Of a stretch of 64,000 bases of DNA, positions 11,913 through 24,600 are shown in pieces. A model generated the notes under the pieces. It was given only the letters and a program-made list of their open reading frames with translations. It was not told the DNA's origin and made no database searches. Source of the stretch: Agapanthus africanus (Eukaryota; Streptophyta; Magnoliopsida; Asparagales; Amaryllidaceae); NCBI GenBank assembly GCA_030015575.1, contig JASDDO010000006.1, positions 319,410,361 to 319,474,360 of the forward strand, read 5' to 3'. How positions within the stretch are numbered: position 1 is the first letter of the stretch; the number at the start of each line of letters is the position of its first letter. The translations under genes and the position numbers were made by a program.

Positions 11913-13550
11913 AGAAGCCATACAGAGAACAAGAAAAGGATACAACGACAACAAGAGAGAGAGAATACAAAAGAAAAGAGAATTTAATTCTCCAGAGAGA
12001 AAGGAAAGAAATCCTAGGTTAGAGATCATCCTATAAGCTCCCACAAAAGAAAAAAGAAGAATTTAATTCTCAAACTAAGAGTTTAACTCTTCTGAATAAG
12101 AACTTAGTTCTTCCTTTGGTTGAAAATCTGCAGAAGCAGATCTCCCCATAAGTTGAGAATTTAATTCTCACCGGGAAGATTCTGCCATGCAGATCCAAAA
12201 CTTAGAGGGAGAATTGAGTTTGAAGAATTTAATTCTTCCAAATACTTAGAAATTTAATTCCTCAAAATACTTAGGGATTTAATTCCTCCAACAGAGACAG
12301 GGTTTAACCCTTAAAACAAGAACTTAGTTCTTCTTCATGGTTGAAGATCTGCAGAAGCAGATCTCCTCATAAGTTGAGAATTTAATTCTCATCAGGGAGA
12401 TTCAGCCCAGCAGATCCAAAACTTAGAGGGAGAACTAGGGTTTAAAGAATTTAATTCTTCTAAACATATAGGAATTCAATTCCTCTATAAAAAATTAGGG
12501 TTTAACCCTACAAAGAATTTAATTCTCAAACAAGAGATTTAAAAACTCCATGAACGTAAACCTGATCACGTGGCAACACGTGACCCTCCCTTCAATGATC
12601 AGAAAAGAACGAATGAGACATGGTCACGTGCCCCCACGTGAACCTTAAATAGACTCCTCAAGTTGAGAAAGAACAAAGCCTGGAGGAAAAACCTCACGTG
12701 CTCCCACGTGACCCTCAAAATAAAGGGAACAAAGCCAAAGGCAGTACAGATTTAGGGCGCCTCACGTGTCCCCACGTGACCCCTGACTAACACCTTTTTA
12801 AAAGGGCAAATGAGGGAAAACAGAGGAATAAATACCCAATACATGGGCACTATCACGTGTCCACACGTGATGATTATAAAGAATAAGTGTTTAACACTTA
12901 CTTGCGTATTCTGAGAATAAAATAAAGGAAGTCTGACCCCATCTTCAGATGCCTCACGTGACTCCATGTGACCACTTCAATTTTAGTGTTTAATACTACT
13001 TTAAGTGCTTCGTCCCAAGTGTTCAACACTATTTTAAGCGCATCACAGAGGAACACGTGATCGCCAAATATCCTCTAGTGTTTAACACTATTTTAAAACC
13101 AATCTTAGCCCAAATTGGCTAAGTTTTCCAGAGGCAAAACTCCCTTTTTGACTGAGCCTCAAATACACCCTTGTCTTCCAAGATTGACCATCTCATATGG
13201 TATATGAGTGCTCAGCACTCAATAAAAGACAAAATATTGTTAGAACCCAGACTCATGTTTAGCATTGCTAAATAATGGGGGGGCTGAACCCAGACAAATG
13301 TTCAACAATCCAAAGAAAGGTCCAACATTTTAAACCTAATTGGACTTAGCCCAAGTTGGCCATAAGTCCTCAATTCAGATTTAACTGAGCCCATGTGCTC
13401 ATAATCTAATTAATTGATCTTAGTCCCAAATTGGACTATAGATTTTCCAATCAACTTTGGTTCAAGGGTACATCTCTTCACTCCTTTGATATTTGTTGTT
13501 GTAATCCTTCAACGTCTTCAGAGAGGTGACGGGTCCCGATAACCAATCAT

Positions 13551-13915
13551 TCCATGGACTGTGGGGTCTTTAAACTCATGGACTATGATGTCCTTAAACT
13601 TTATAGACTATGACGTCTTTAAACTATGGACTGTGGGGTCCTTAAGCCCATGGACTATGATGTCGTTAACCTTGGACTGTGGGGTCCTTAAGCCCATGGA
13701 CTATGATGTCCTTAACCTTGGACTGTAGGGTCCTTAAGCCCATGGACTATGATGTCCTTAGCCTTGGACTGTGGGGTCCTTAAGCCCATGGACTGTGAAG
13801 TCCTTAACCTCTATAGACTATGATGTCTTTAAACTGGACTGTAATGTCCTTCAACTAATGTTGGATCGTAATGTCCTTAAACTAATGTTGGACCGCAATG
13901 TCCCTAAACTAAACA
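13551..13915 (+). repeat. GGAC-N6-GTCC palindrome array in B 5' LTR
   Basis: About fifteen units alternating GGACTGTGGGGTCC and GGACTATGATGTCC with TTAAGCCCAT or TTAACCTT spacers. Two units have both arms changed together to AGAC/GTCT. The 3' LTR holds a shorter version at 35010-35275. Confidence 0.85.
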
Positions 13916-14469
13916 ATAGAGCCCAAATGCTCTTTTGTCGGATCTAAACGATCCCGTTAAGTTGATCTTAGTCTAAAATTAGACTAACGTATGCTTAACA
14001 TACGTTTAAGTTGATCCTAGTCTCAAATGAGACTAACGCATCTTTAAACCCAACCCCAAACCCAAATCTAAGAAAATACGGATTTGGACTAATCCATGCC
14101 CTACGGGCGACAACATAAATTAGTCTCCGTATACAATCCACGGGCAACCAAAAACAAAACAAACATACACGACGAAGTGACCATCTGGAGAAGGAGAAAG
14201 TGGTTACCGCGATGCGGTAGCGTAATTAACTGCAGGGGCTTGGGCCTGTAGGGAAGAGCGTCCCCACAATTAAATCCCCCTCAACGAGGGGGAATCTGAC
14301 GAAGTCTGCTACATCGGTCGCATCCGTTTAAACCTTTGATGCATGGTGTCATAAATCAATTTGGTATCTGCGGAGAGATGGACGGATAGCACCTAATAGC
14401 ATCTGCCCTCGAATTTCAGTCCCAGACGTCCCAACGTCCCGGTCGCGTTTTTCGGCTGAGAACATATTC

Positions 14470-14488
14470 TGGCACGCCCGGTGGGACC
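14470..14488 (+). other. Primer-binding site of element B
   Basis: TGGCACGCCCGGTGGGACC, five bases after the LTR end. The identical 19-mer follows the 5' LTR of D (minus strand, 49843-49825). Primer tRNA not assigned. Confidence 0.65.
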
Positions 14489-14681
14489 TTTTCCTCTTTC
14501 CCCTCCACACTTCGTGTGTCGTGTTCGCGAAGGAATCGTGGTTTAATATGGTTGCCCTTGCGTTCAAGGTACTAAGATTTGGTTTTGCTCTTGTGCAGAA
14601 AAAAGAACATGAATGGCCTCTAACTGCTCCAGCTGCAACTGCAACTCCCGTTCGAGGTACTAAGCGGCCTCCCTATTCAAG

Positions 14682-17523
14682 ATGCCAGTGGAGCAAGTAA
14701 CTCAGGCCACAACTGGACTATTCTTCGGGACCATGCTCCCATCGATGAGCTTCAACGCCCCTGTACCATTGCAAGAAGCTCAGAAGAAGTCGGTCATTGA
14801 TCGGCTTGCAACCACCACGGCCCCTCTCAGCGGGTCGTCCAACTCCAGCGCCTCAGTTTTTAACAGATTGGGCCGAAACTCCAATGGGCCCGTGAAGAAG
14901 CCCACAATTCCTGAAGAGGCTATCCCAAAATGGATAGCCATTCCTACTCTTGAAGTCCCCAAGGCGGCTTCCCCTTTTAAGGAGTCGGTCTTTGCAAGAC
15001 TGACTATTTCGACTATCGCTCCAAACAAAGTCACCAAGACTGCTCCTGTTTGAAAGTCTGCCTTCGACAGGTTGGCAATCCCCGCTCAGCAGACGTCCGT
15101 TTTCAATAGGTTGGCGCCAGTAACAGCACCTGACCAAAACAGGAGGTACAATCAAGCCACCCCTATAGCTGAAATAGTACCGTCAGCCCGACATGCTCGA
15201 CGTCACCACTGGCGCCAAGTGAGGAAAGCTGGGGGCAATTCCCCTTCTGGACTGACTCCGCCAGCTCCAATGGTGGAAGTTGATGCTGCTGTTCCAACTG
15301 GGAACAACTTTGAACCACTCAGGAGGGTCCGCAAGAACTCTCCGACCGCTGTTCTGAAAAAGTCTCCTCTGCCTGTGGAGAATGCCACAAAGGCGAAGTT
15401 CGAACAGCCCCCACAGCGGCTGTCCTCCAAAATTTACAAAGTCTGGCGTCAAGTCCAAGACTTGGTGATAGATCAAGACTATCTCCGCCGACAAGAAAAG
15501 ATGAAGATTCGGCGAGAAGAGGACCACCCTGTCAAGCCACAGAAGGCGACAGCTACTTGGGTGCCCACTACAATGGCCCCCTCAACCTCGACCGCTCATA
15601 AGAGGAGAAAGCTGGAGAAAATCCCTGAGTCTACAACGAATTGCAAGACCACTGAACCCAAACGCCCCAAGTCTGGGGGCATGATGGTACACACCATCTA
15701 TATGGCATCCGGAAAAGAATATAGCCGTATCTCCACAGGTCATCGACCGCTTACGCGATCAATGACTAAGGCTCAGGAGCAACAACAACAAAAGCTCCAA
15801 GAAATGTTAACAGCTATGGCCGCACTCACGGGACCAAAAGCAAGCCCGGAGACATCCTCGGAGCAACACCGTGGGAAGGAAACTGATACTGAATTCTTTC
15901 GGAGAATGCTTGAGAAGAAGGACAAAGAGGTCGCGGAATAAGCGGCCAATATAAAACAAATAGCCCTTCTATTCCAGGATATAGTGGGCATGATGATCCA
16001 GTCGGACCCTCCAGCCGAAGACCCTCCAGTAATAATTGAAGATGATAGAGGAGAAATATCAAATTCTCTACCGGCTGTCAACAGCCAAGGAGGAGACCAT
16101 CTCAAAAGCCGCCCTGGATGATTACATCACTCAGCAGATACGAGTTCACCAGGCGAATGAAGCGGCTAAGCATATTGTTAAAACTAGATGACCCTATCCG
16201 GGTTGGTATGACCAAATAAAATACCCGCCGGGATACACAATCCCCAAATTCCACGTATATAAGGGGACGGGAAATCCGCATCAGCATGTCGCTCAATTCA
16301 GAGCCTTGTGCGGCAACACTGGAGGCGACGATAAGCTACTGCTTCGCCAATTCGTTGGCAGCTTGTCGGAGACAAAATTCGAGTGGTATTCCGAACTCCC
16401 AAATGACTCTGTCTAGACATTTGCAGAGATGGAGCTGTTGTTTACACAGAGATTTGCAAGCGCTAGCGAGCGCACCCCGATCACCGCACTGATTAACACT
16501 AGGGTAAAGCCAGGCGAAATGTGGGTGCAATACGCAATACGGTGGCGGAATCTATGGTCAAAATGCAAGCAGCGCATCGAAGAAGCGCCTGCGGTAGGCA
16601 TGTTCGTGGGTACTCTCGACCCTCAGGCGACCATTTCCCAATTCATGATGTTTTTCAATCCGACCACTTTCCAGGCCTTGATTGAAAAGCTGGCCCAAAT
16701 GGACCAGATGGTCCATATGCCTTCCTCTTCAAAGCCGGAGCCACGGAATGAAAAAGGGAAGGGGAAAGCGACCTTCGTCGCCAATGCTCAACAGCAGCCC
16801 AGTGGCCCAAAACTAACTGATCGCCTAGACGAGAGACGGTGATTCTTTAATGAGAAAATGAAGTGTCCTTATTCGTTTCCTCGGGACAAAACGAGGAGAT
16901 TGTTCGAGCTGGCGGTGTGCAACAGGCTCATCAATTTACCGAATCCAAAACGCCCATTACAACCCGGTGAGGCTAATAATCCTAATTATTGCCCCTATCA
17001 CCAAGCGATAGGCCATCCAATCGAAGATTGATTCATCTTCAAAGACTGGATTGAAGACCAATACCAACAGGGCAAATTCGCATTGTCCGAGAATTGGAAA
17101 GTATGCCCGTCTCAACCGAACGCTCTTAAAAGGGGGGACACACCGGGGGCATCATGCTCTTTTGTCGAAGAAGCTCCATGGGAGGTCGCTCTTTCAACCA
17201 AAACCAAAAGAATGCTGAAAGATCTCCAAACATATCCGGCGATCAAATGGAAAAGTCCGTTGGAACCTGAAGTCATCAAGGGAATGCTGAAGCCGCGCCG
17301 AACTCCAGAAACTGGTAGTGATAGTCAAAGTGCCCACACCCAGCCGTCAAAGTCTTCAAAGAAGAAGAAGAAAACCAAAAAGCCCGTGAAACCTAATGAC
17401 AAGCGCACGGACCTGCAAAAATATATCGACGCGCAGGAAGAGTATAATCAGAAAGCGCAGACTCCAGTCACACTCCAAGAATTTCTCAGCCACGTCCTTG
17501 AGGACGGAGATGATGACAATTGA
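14682..17523 (+). pseudogene. gag of element B (several stops and frameshifts)
   Basis: Starts MPVEQVTQATTGLFFGTMLPS. Reading in one frame to about 16075, it crosses a TGA at 15051 and a TAA at 15939, each a one-base change from codons seen in the sister copies; a frame change follows near 16075 and a TAG near 16414. Order: repeated SVFDRL-like motifs; basic K/P-rich region; coiled-coil-like segment (QQQQKLQEMLTAMAAL); retrotransposon gag domain (about 16200-16700; ELLFTQRFASASERTPI, VQYAIRWRNLWSK); first CX2HX4HX4C finger at 16990-17031, whose last Cys codon is now TGA; lysine-rich tail with SKKKKKTKK. It cannot make full-length Gag. Confidence 0.85.
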
Positions 17524-17753
17524 GAAGACTCGTCGAATGAACCTGAGAATTATGTGGCAAGTTGCCATGTAATCTCTCACTCGTTAATAAACGGTGGAGA
17601 AGCTCTGGATACAGAGAAACTGGAGGCAGATCGTACTTTTCAGGTTAAAACACATCTTTTCTAATTCCTATTTTTTTCAAAATTGGGTGAAAGTTTTTTA
17701 GTAATAAATCTATATTCAATCTTGAGCCGGAACTTCTAGGACCATCAGATGAA

Positions 17754-19085
17754 ATGATTGATGCATTCCTGAACAAAGCTCTTATAAAAAGCAAAGCTGA
17801 TCGAGAGCGCGGAATGGTCATATTTGAAAATGCCAAATGCCGGCGACTGGACGAAAGGGTTGAAACACTCCCACCAGGTCAGAGCGCATCCGCCGCAAAT
17901 AAAAGCTGGTTCAAGATGAGGAAAAGGTTCACCAAAGCCATATCGACGGGAATGAAGCTGCCCTCGTTCAGAGGAAATTCTCCTGGCGGTATACATCTCG
18001 GTGAAGCGGACGTACATCCTAACTTCTGCTTATATCATCAGAAGATCTCACACCCTACTGAAGAATGCAACGCCTTTAAAGATTGGTGGCAAGGGTATGT
18101 CGCTCACAGGCAACACTTCAAGAGGATGAAGCGTGAAGCTCGTCGACAGTGGAAAAATACGACAAACGAACATGGAAGAACTGCCAGCAACTGTCACATG
18201 GTTGATAGCAGGGGATCACAAGTTCTCACCTTCGGGAGTGATTCTAAAGAAGAAATAGCTTTTGGCCCTCTCTTCAAAGAATCCACCTTAGGAAAAGAGG
18301 AAGAACCGAAGAGCTGCGAGAACATTCAGTTGCACAATCGCACATTACCTGAAAAGAATCTCGAACCTATAAACAAGGGGTCGACCAAAAAGGATAAGGG
18401 AAAAGAAAAGGTCCCTGAGGATATCACCCTCGATGACCAAGCCGTCAAAGAGCTGACAGCTAAGGATCCGCCCAAGAAAAACAAGGTGGATTACAACGTT
18501 CTGGCACACTTGAGGAAGATATCTTCACAGTTAAGCATTCTCGATGCCCTTCTGCTGTCCAAAGAGGCGAGAGATTCTTTGATCAAGGCACTACAAGAGC
18601 CCGAGCAGTTCCAAGCTTTCCTCGCCGAAGAAAAGATGGAGGACGAGCTGGAAGAAGTGCATACGGCCGATATCATTTTTGGCGATGAAGATCTCCTCCT
18701 TAGGACGTGCGAGCATAACCATCCCCTCTATGTCTCCGGGTACTGTCATGATATCAAGATAGGAAAAATCATGGTCGATAATGGGTCCTCCGTCAACCTT
18801 CTCAATGTAAGAGTGTTGAAGGAAATCTGCATGAGCGTTCAGCACCTCGCTCGTGATAAAATCACCATCTCCGGATTTGACTCCCAGTCATCACGGACGC
18901 TCGGGTCTGTTATATTGACATTACGCTTTGGGTTGCTCGTCACGGACATCAAGTTCCACGTCATTGACGCGAAGACTTCCTACAACGCGTTGCTCGGCAG
19001 ACCTTGGTTACACGAGTACAATATCATCCTTTCTACACAACATCAGTGTATGAAGTATTTCAAGATGGTCTCGAATACACCGTGA
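17754..19085 (+). pseudogene. Aspartic protease region of element B
   Basis: Open stretch of 443 codons between gag and RT. Near residue 92 lies the second finger, CLYHQKISHPTEEC, followed by FKDWWQGYVAHRQHFKR. A charged linker precedes a retropepsin-like domain: active-site motif VDNGS (Asp 342) and the conserved LLGRPWLHEY further on. DNGS instead of DTG/DSG is shared with A, so it is a family trait and not a lesion. The start ATG at 17754 is internal to the polyprotein and was taken only because the upstream frame is broken. Processing of Gag-Pol would be its role. Confidence 0.8.
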
Positions 19086-20550
19086 CAGGGGAACTGAACC
19101 CATTCTCCGTGAATGAATTCCGAAAGTACGAAGATGCAAAATACTTCTTATCAGATTTCGAAGACACGGAAAGATTCCACTAACCAAAGAACAAAGCTAT
19201 CACCATTATTCCGGTATTCGTGAGTGATACCGAGGAGGAAGAAGAGATAGTCTATTCAGGGCCGCCCCAATGCAACAAGCCGGGACCGTCCACCCCTATG
19301 TTGATCTTTGGCAGCGACTCGGAAGATGAAGTCAATGCCGTATTTTCTGTTCGGCCATCAATACAAACCTTTGTTGACGATGATCAGAGTTTGCAAATCG
19401 CCATGGTCCCACAGGAGCATTACAAAGAACTCGACGCACTTAATACCTACAATGTGGAAGAACTGCAGACATTCTACGTCCCTCCCAGGCGAAGAGATGA
19501 AAAGGCGATCCTCTTTTATCAATCCACGGAAACCAAAGTGGAGAAAGAAGTTTGGCATGGTGCCGATTCTACACTTGACAGGCTTCAGCCCATCCGTCTG
19601 CCCAGATACTACACAGAAGGATTAAAAAGACTGTTAAAGTGCTAAGGCATACCCTTCAAACAAACTGCTCGACAAGCTCAGTTCTACAACAGGATCTGGG
19701 ACGTCCCCGGAACTCAGCGAAAATTGCCCAACGGGAGAATGGAAACGATCGGGCTTGGATATGTTCAATCCAAGAAACGGGAACGATTCCATGACTGCTA
19801 CGTTATACATGACTTCAATGAAGAAGGAAATGCTCTGTTACAAGACGCTAACCCTGAACCAAAACGAGGTCTCGCCATCAAAATGCCAAGTCCGTCGTTT
19901 GAAGAACAGATGGACAAGCTAATAAGGGAAGCGAGTCAAAAGGTCCGAGATGATCATAGCCGCGAAATGGCCATCTACGAGAAAGCCAGGAAATAGCGCC
20001 TCCTTCAGCAGGCCGCGGAGAATGACAATGCTCTTCGTCGCCAGCCCGTCATACAAAAGACCCGGCACAGAGGCAAAAATAAACCAAAGAACGGAAAAAA
20101 CGTTCGACAGCATCGTAGAGGATCTAAGAAGTCACGCGATCGAGAATCGAGCAGCCGGGATCCGTCTTTTATAAAGAAGATGGGTCGAGAATATTCTTTC
20201 CCCAAGACAAGACAAAGAAGATATTTGATCTTGTCATAAAACATCAGATGATGACACTCCCGGAGTCCAAGCACCCCAAGCAAGCAGACGAGGTCTCCCA
20301 CCCAGACTATTGCTCCTATCACCGAGCAATAAGATATCCTCTCGAAGACCGCTTCACATTCAAGAACTGGGTTGAAGACCAGTATCAACTTAGCAGATTC
20401 GCTCTATCCAACAGTTGGAGGGTAAGTCCGCTACGGAAGCACGAATCAAAAGCCACATATGCGATGAGAGTAAAACCAGATCAACATCGGTCTTGGAAAT
20501 GATCCCGTACCTGTCATGCGATAACGCTGTCAGAAGAAGAACCCGAGAGT
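19086..20550 (+). pseudogene. Protease-RT linker of element B with degraded third finger
   Basis: Decayed coding sequence matching the linkers of A and F. Readable pieces are 19220-19645 (acidic, containing FGSDSEDEVNAVFSVRPS and LQTFYVPPRR), 19724-19996 (MPSPSFEEQMDKLIREA) and 20248-20502. The last holds the third finger at 20311-20352 as CSYHRAIRYPLEDR, with the second His and last Cys replaced, followed by FKNWVEDQY. It is in frame with the RT stretch through one TGA. Function unknown. Confidence 0.75.
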
Positions 20551-23500
20551 ATGGATGACCTCCCCTGGTGCTTTGAAAACAATGAAGATGAGTTGATCTC
20601 AGAATTTCCACCGGCGCCAAAAGAGTTGGAAGATGGGAAACATACTACTGCAGATGACCTCAGAAAAATTGACTTGGGGACGGCAAACGACCCGCGGCCG
20701 ACGTTCGTCAGTGAACTATTGTCTGAAGAAAAGGTGGCTATGCTTAAAGGCGTGTTCATGCAGTATAATGACTGTTTCGCATGGAACTATTCTGAGATGC
20801 CGGGACTAGATCCAGAGATTGTTGTGCACAAATTAGCGATATCTCCGGACGTCAAGCCGATCAAACAAGCACTGAGAAGAATGCGGCTCGAGCTTGAGAT
20901 GAGCATCAACGCCAAGGTCAAGAAGCTAATCGACTCCGGCTTCATCCAAGAGGTTCAGTATCCTGACTGGATCGCCAACATTGTCCCACTAATGAAGAAA
21001 AATGAGACGGTGAGCATATGTATGGACTTTCGGGATCTCAACAAAACTTGCCCGAAGGACAACTTTCCAGTACCGGTCACTGAGTTGATGATAGATAATA
21101 CGTCCACTCATGAAGTTTTCTCTTTCATGGACGGCTCATCAGGATACAATCAGATAAAGATGCATCCCGAGGACCAGAAGCATACCACTTTCCGGACCCC
21201 TTTGGGCATATTCTGCTACAAGGTGTTGCCTTTTGGTCTAAAGAACGCTGGTGCCACCTATCAGAGGGCCATGACGAAGATTTTCGATGACCTCATACAT
21301 GAAATCGTCGAATGCTATATTGACGACCTCGTAATTAAAAGCAAATCATAAGAGGAACATTTAGAGCATTTGAAGATCGTGTTTCAGCGCCTTCGGAAAT
21401 ACAACTTGAAGATGAACCCTCTCAAATGCGCGTTCGGAGTTTCCTCGGGCAAGTTCCTAGGATTCGTCGTCCGACACCGAGGCATCGAGATAGACCCGTC
21501 GAAGATCAAGGCGATTATGGAAATGCCTCCGCCAAGGACTCTCAAGCAACTACGGTCTCTCCAAGGGAAACTCGCGTATATCCGGCGATTTATAGACAAT
21601 CTCTCAGGCAAGTGTCGTCCTTACAGTCACCTAATGAAGAAGGGAACCCCATTCGTCTGGGATCGTAAATGTCAAAGCGCACTGGACGAAATCAAGCAAT
21701 ACCTACAGAATCCGCCAGTACTGGCCCTTCCCGTTAAAGGAAAACCTCCCGACCTGTATACAACAGCCCTCGAAGGGTTTTTAGGCTCGCTGTGGGCACA
21801 GGAGAACGACCAAGGGAAGGAGAGAGCCCTCTACTATTTGAGTCGAGTTCTCCTGGGGGCAGAAAACAATTACTCCCCTATTTAAAAACACTGCCTGGCG
21901 TTGATCTTCGCGATAACGAAGATCAGACACTATGCGTTGGCACATGAGGTCCATCTCATATCAAAGGTGGATCCTATCAAATATTTGATGTCAAAGGCTA
22001 TATTAACGGGACGGCTCGCTAAATGGGCCCTGCTCTTGATGGAGTTCTCGATAACTTATCGTCCTCTCAAGGCAGTGAAAGGCCAGGCCATCGCCGACTT
22101 TCTCGCTGAGCATCCGATACTCGCTGATTCTCCTTTGAACCGCGAATTTCCCGACGAGCACGCATTTGACACGATCGGTGGGGAGAGAAGAGAGAATGAT
22201 ATCTGGTGGGAACTCTATTTCGATGGAGAATCTTTCATGAAGAAGCGCAAACAAAGAACCCCCATAATCAAATCCGGGATGGGCCTCATCTTCGTGACTC
22301 CACAAGGAGGGATAATGCGCTTTGCCTTCTCCTTAACAGAGCCGAGGACGAACAATGGAGCCGAATATGAAGCTTTGATAGTAGGTCTTGAGATCGCTGT
22401 CGACATGGGAATCGAAAACCTCCTCATATACGGAGACTCCCAACTGGTTGTTAGTCAAGTAAATAGCGACTATCAAACATGCAAGCCAGAGCTGGTAAAG
22501 TACGGCGAGAGAGTGCAACAATTACTGACTCAAAATCCCTCCTACATGCTAGAAAGTATACCACATGCGGAAAATAGCAAAGCGGATGCATTAGCCAAGC
22601 CCGCTAAAATGCTGGCCGACGAGAACCTCGATGACGTGAGGATCGTTGTGCAAAGCCGTCGGGTTCTTGCACTGGCAGAAATATCTCCAGAGTCATCCGA
22701 AGGAAAGGGAACGACAGAGCAAATGGCCCTACAAATAAAAGACCAGGAAAAGGCTAAGGATTGGAGAGAAGTCCTTATAGACTACTTCAAATCCCGTCGA
22801 ACACCTGAAGATGCGTCCTCAAGACATCAGCTCATGAAACGAGCTCTATCTTTTGCCTTCGTCAATGATACTCTGTATAAGAGATCATTTGATTCTCTGT
22901 GGCTAAGATGCTTGGTACCTGAAGAGGCAAAGAGAGTTGTCCAAGAAACTCACGATGGACTCTGCGGTTCTCACCAAGCCGGGCCGAAGATGAAACTAAA
23001 GATCAAAAGGATGGACTACTATTGGCCTACGATGATGCAAGACTACCTAGAATACGCGAAGCAGTGCCACTCGTGCCAAATTCACGGGGATTTTATCCAC
23101 CAGCATCCAAATCCACTACATCCAATGGTGGCTAGCTGGCCGTTCGAAATGTGGGGAACTGACATAATCGGCCTCATCGAACCAACATCGTCCAGAGGAC
23201 ATCGGTTCATACTGGCAACAACCAATTACTTCTCTAAGTGGGCAGAAGCAGTACCACTAAGAGAAGTGAAGACGGAGAATATCCTCCATTTCTTCAAGAC
23301 ACACGTCATTTATCGGTTTGGCACTCCGAGATGGATTATCTCCGATAACGGGCCAACCTATAGAAGCCACAAGATCAGCCGCTTCGCACAACAGCATAAC
23401 ATAGACTGGAGATACTCTTCGGTCTATAATCCCCGAGCTAACGGTCTTGCTGAGGCTTTCAACAAGACCTTGATGAAGATAGTGAAAAAGACGGTGTCTC

Positions 23501-24012
23501 GAAATAAAAAGAAATGGCATGAAAGACTGCATGAAGCTCTCTGGACGTATCGAACTACGTTCAAAACGGCCACAAACACAACGCCGTATGCCTTGGTATT
23601 CGTCACAGAAGCGGTACTTCCCCTCGAGATAGAGTTACCCTCTCTACGAGTGGCAGTTCATTACGAGCTAACGGACGAAAAAAATGCTCATCTTCGGTTT
23701 GAGGAACTTGATGCCCTCGACGAAACTCGGCTCATGGCACAGCAAAACTTGGAAGCTTATAAAGCGAAGATGACGCGCTCATATGAAAGATTGACTGGGC
23801 CGAGAACATTCCGCCAAGGCGAACTCGTTCTAGTGGTCAAAAGACCTATGATCCCCAATCGTGCAAAGCAGGGGAAATTCGATCCGAAGTATGAAGGCCC
23901 GTATATCATAGACAAAATTTACCAGGGTGGTGCCTATCTACTCATGGACATGCATGGTGAAAGACCTTTTAGGCCAATAAACGGTCGCTTCCTAAAAAAA
24001 TACTACGCCTGA
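20551..24012 (+). pseudogene. RT, RNase H, archaeal-type RNase H and integrase of element B
   Basis: One reading frame with two TAA codons (21349-21351 and 21883-21885), each a one-base change from the sister copy A. First piece (266 codons): reverse transcriptase with FRDLNK, FSFMDGSSGYNQI and catalytic YIDD (residues 256-259). Second piece: RT connection and first RNase H. Third piece (703 codons): end of RNase H; second RNase H of archaeal type with D108, E155, D179, D229; integrase with zinc finger H351/H357/C389/C392 and catalytic D421, D482, E518 (35 residues between the last two); then a GPYIIDKI-type C-terminal domain. It ends LKKYYA. With the two stops it cannot make a full enzyme. 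Confidence 0.9.
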
Positions 24013-24429
24013 CGAGTCACGGCCTAAGTCAACGATAGATGACGACGCCTATGTCTGCTCTCTATCTTCCTAAGCCCAAACTCTATAAGTAGTAACCGGC
24101 TACGGACCGAAACGTCCTTAAACTAACGATGGACCACTATGTCCTAAAACTGGCTGTTGACCGAGACGTCGATAAACTACTACGGACCGCAGCATCCCAA
24201 GGCTGACACAAAAAAATATAATAAAAATTAAAAAAATTAAAAAAAGAAGAAAATGGTATGTCCATAAGCAAAATGGGTACGGATGAAAACCCGAAAGGGC
24301 TCCGTGGGTAAAAACAGCAGGGCTACCGGCGAGTTTTGTGAAAACCCGAAAGGGCTCCGTGGGTAAAAACAGCAGGGCTACCGGCGAGTTTTGTGAAAAC
24401 CCGAAAGGGCACAATCTCGTTAAAAGACA

Positions 24430-24600
24430 CTTGCAAGGCCCTCTCGACCTTGTGAGGAGAAACCGCCTGCATGAGATCCTTACGACTCACAAGGGACCAA
24501 CACACTTAAGGATCCCCACGATTCCTAAGGAGAAATTACACTTACGAGATCCTCGCGACTCGTAAGGAGAATTCCGCTTTGAGATCCTCACGGCTCATAG
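24430..24600 (+). repeat. Hairpin cluster 1 in element B
   Basis: Successive hairpins: CTTGCAAGG/CCTTGTGAG around CCCTCTCGA (24430-24456), a shorter TGAG/CTCA one, a CTTAAGG/TTCCTAAG one (24505-24529), and CTTACGAG/CTCGTAAG around ATCCTCGCGA (24541-24566). Each is followed by GGAGAAA or similar. Confidence 0.75.

Larger units (their letters stand above)
11120..14464 (+). repeat. 5' LTR of element B
   Basis: 3345-bp LTR, TGTTCCCTC to GAGAACA. It contains a zone of paired CACGTG boxes (11150-11540 and 12560-13060), a TATA box at 11906, many hairpins with constant loops and changing arms (TTGGAT-TAAAA-ATCCAA at 11675-11691, GGTGAT-TAAAA-ATCACC at 11693-11709, AGGCTT-TT-AAGCCT at 11547-11560), repeated GAATTTAATTC-type palindromes at 12060-12540, and a GGAC-N6-GTCC array at 13550-13915. 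Confidence 0.92.
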
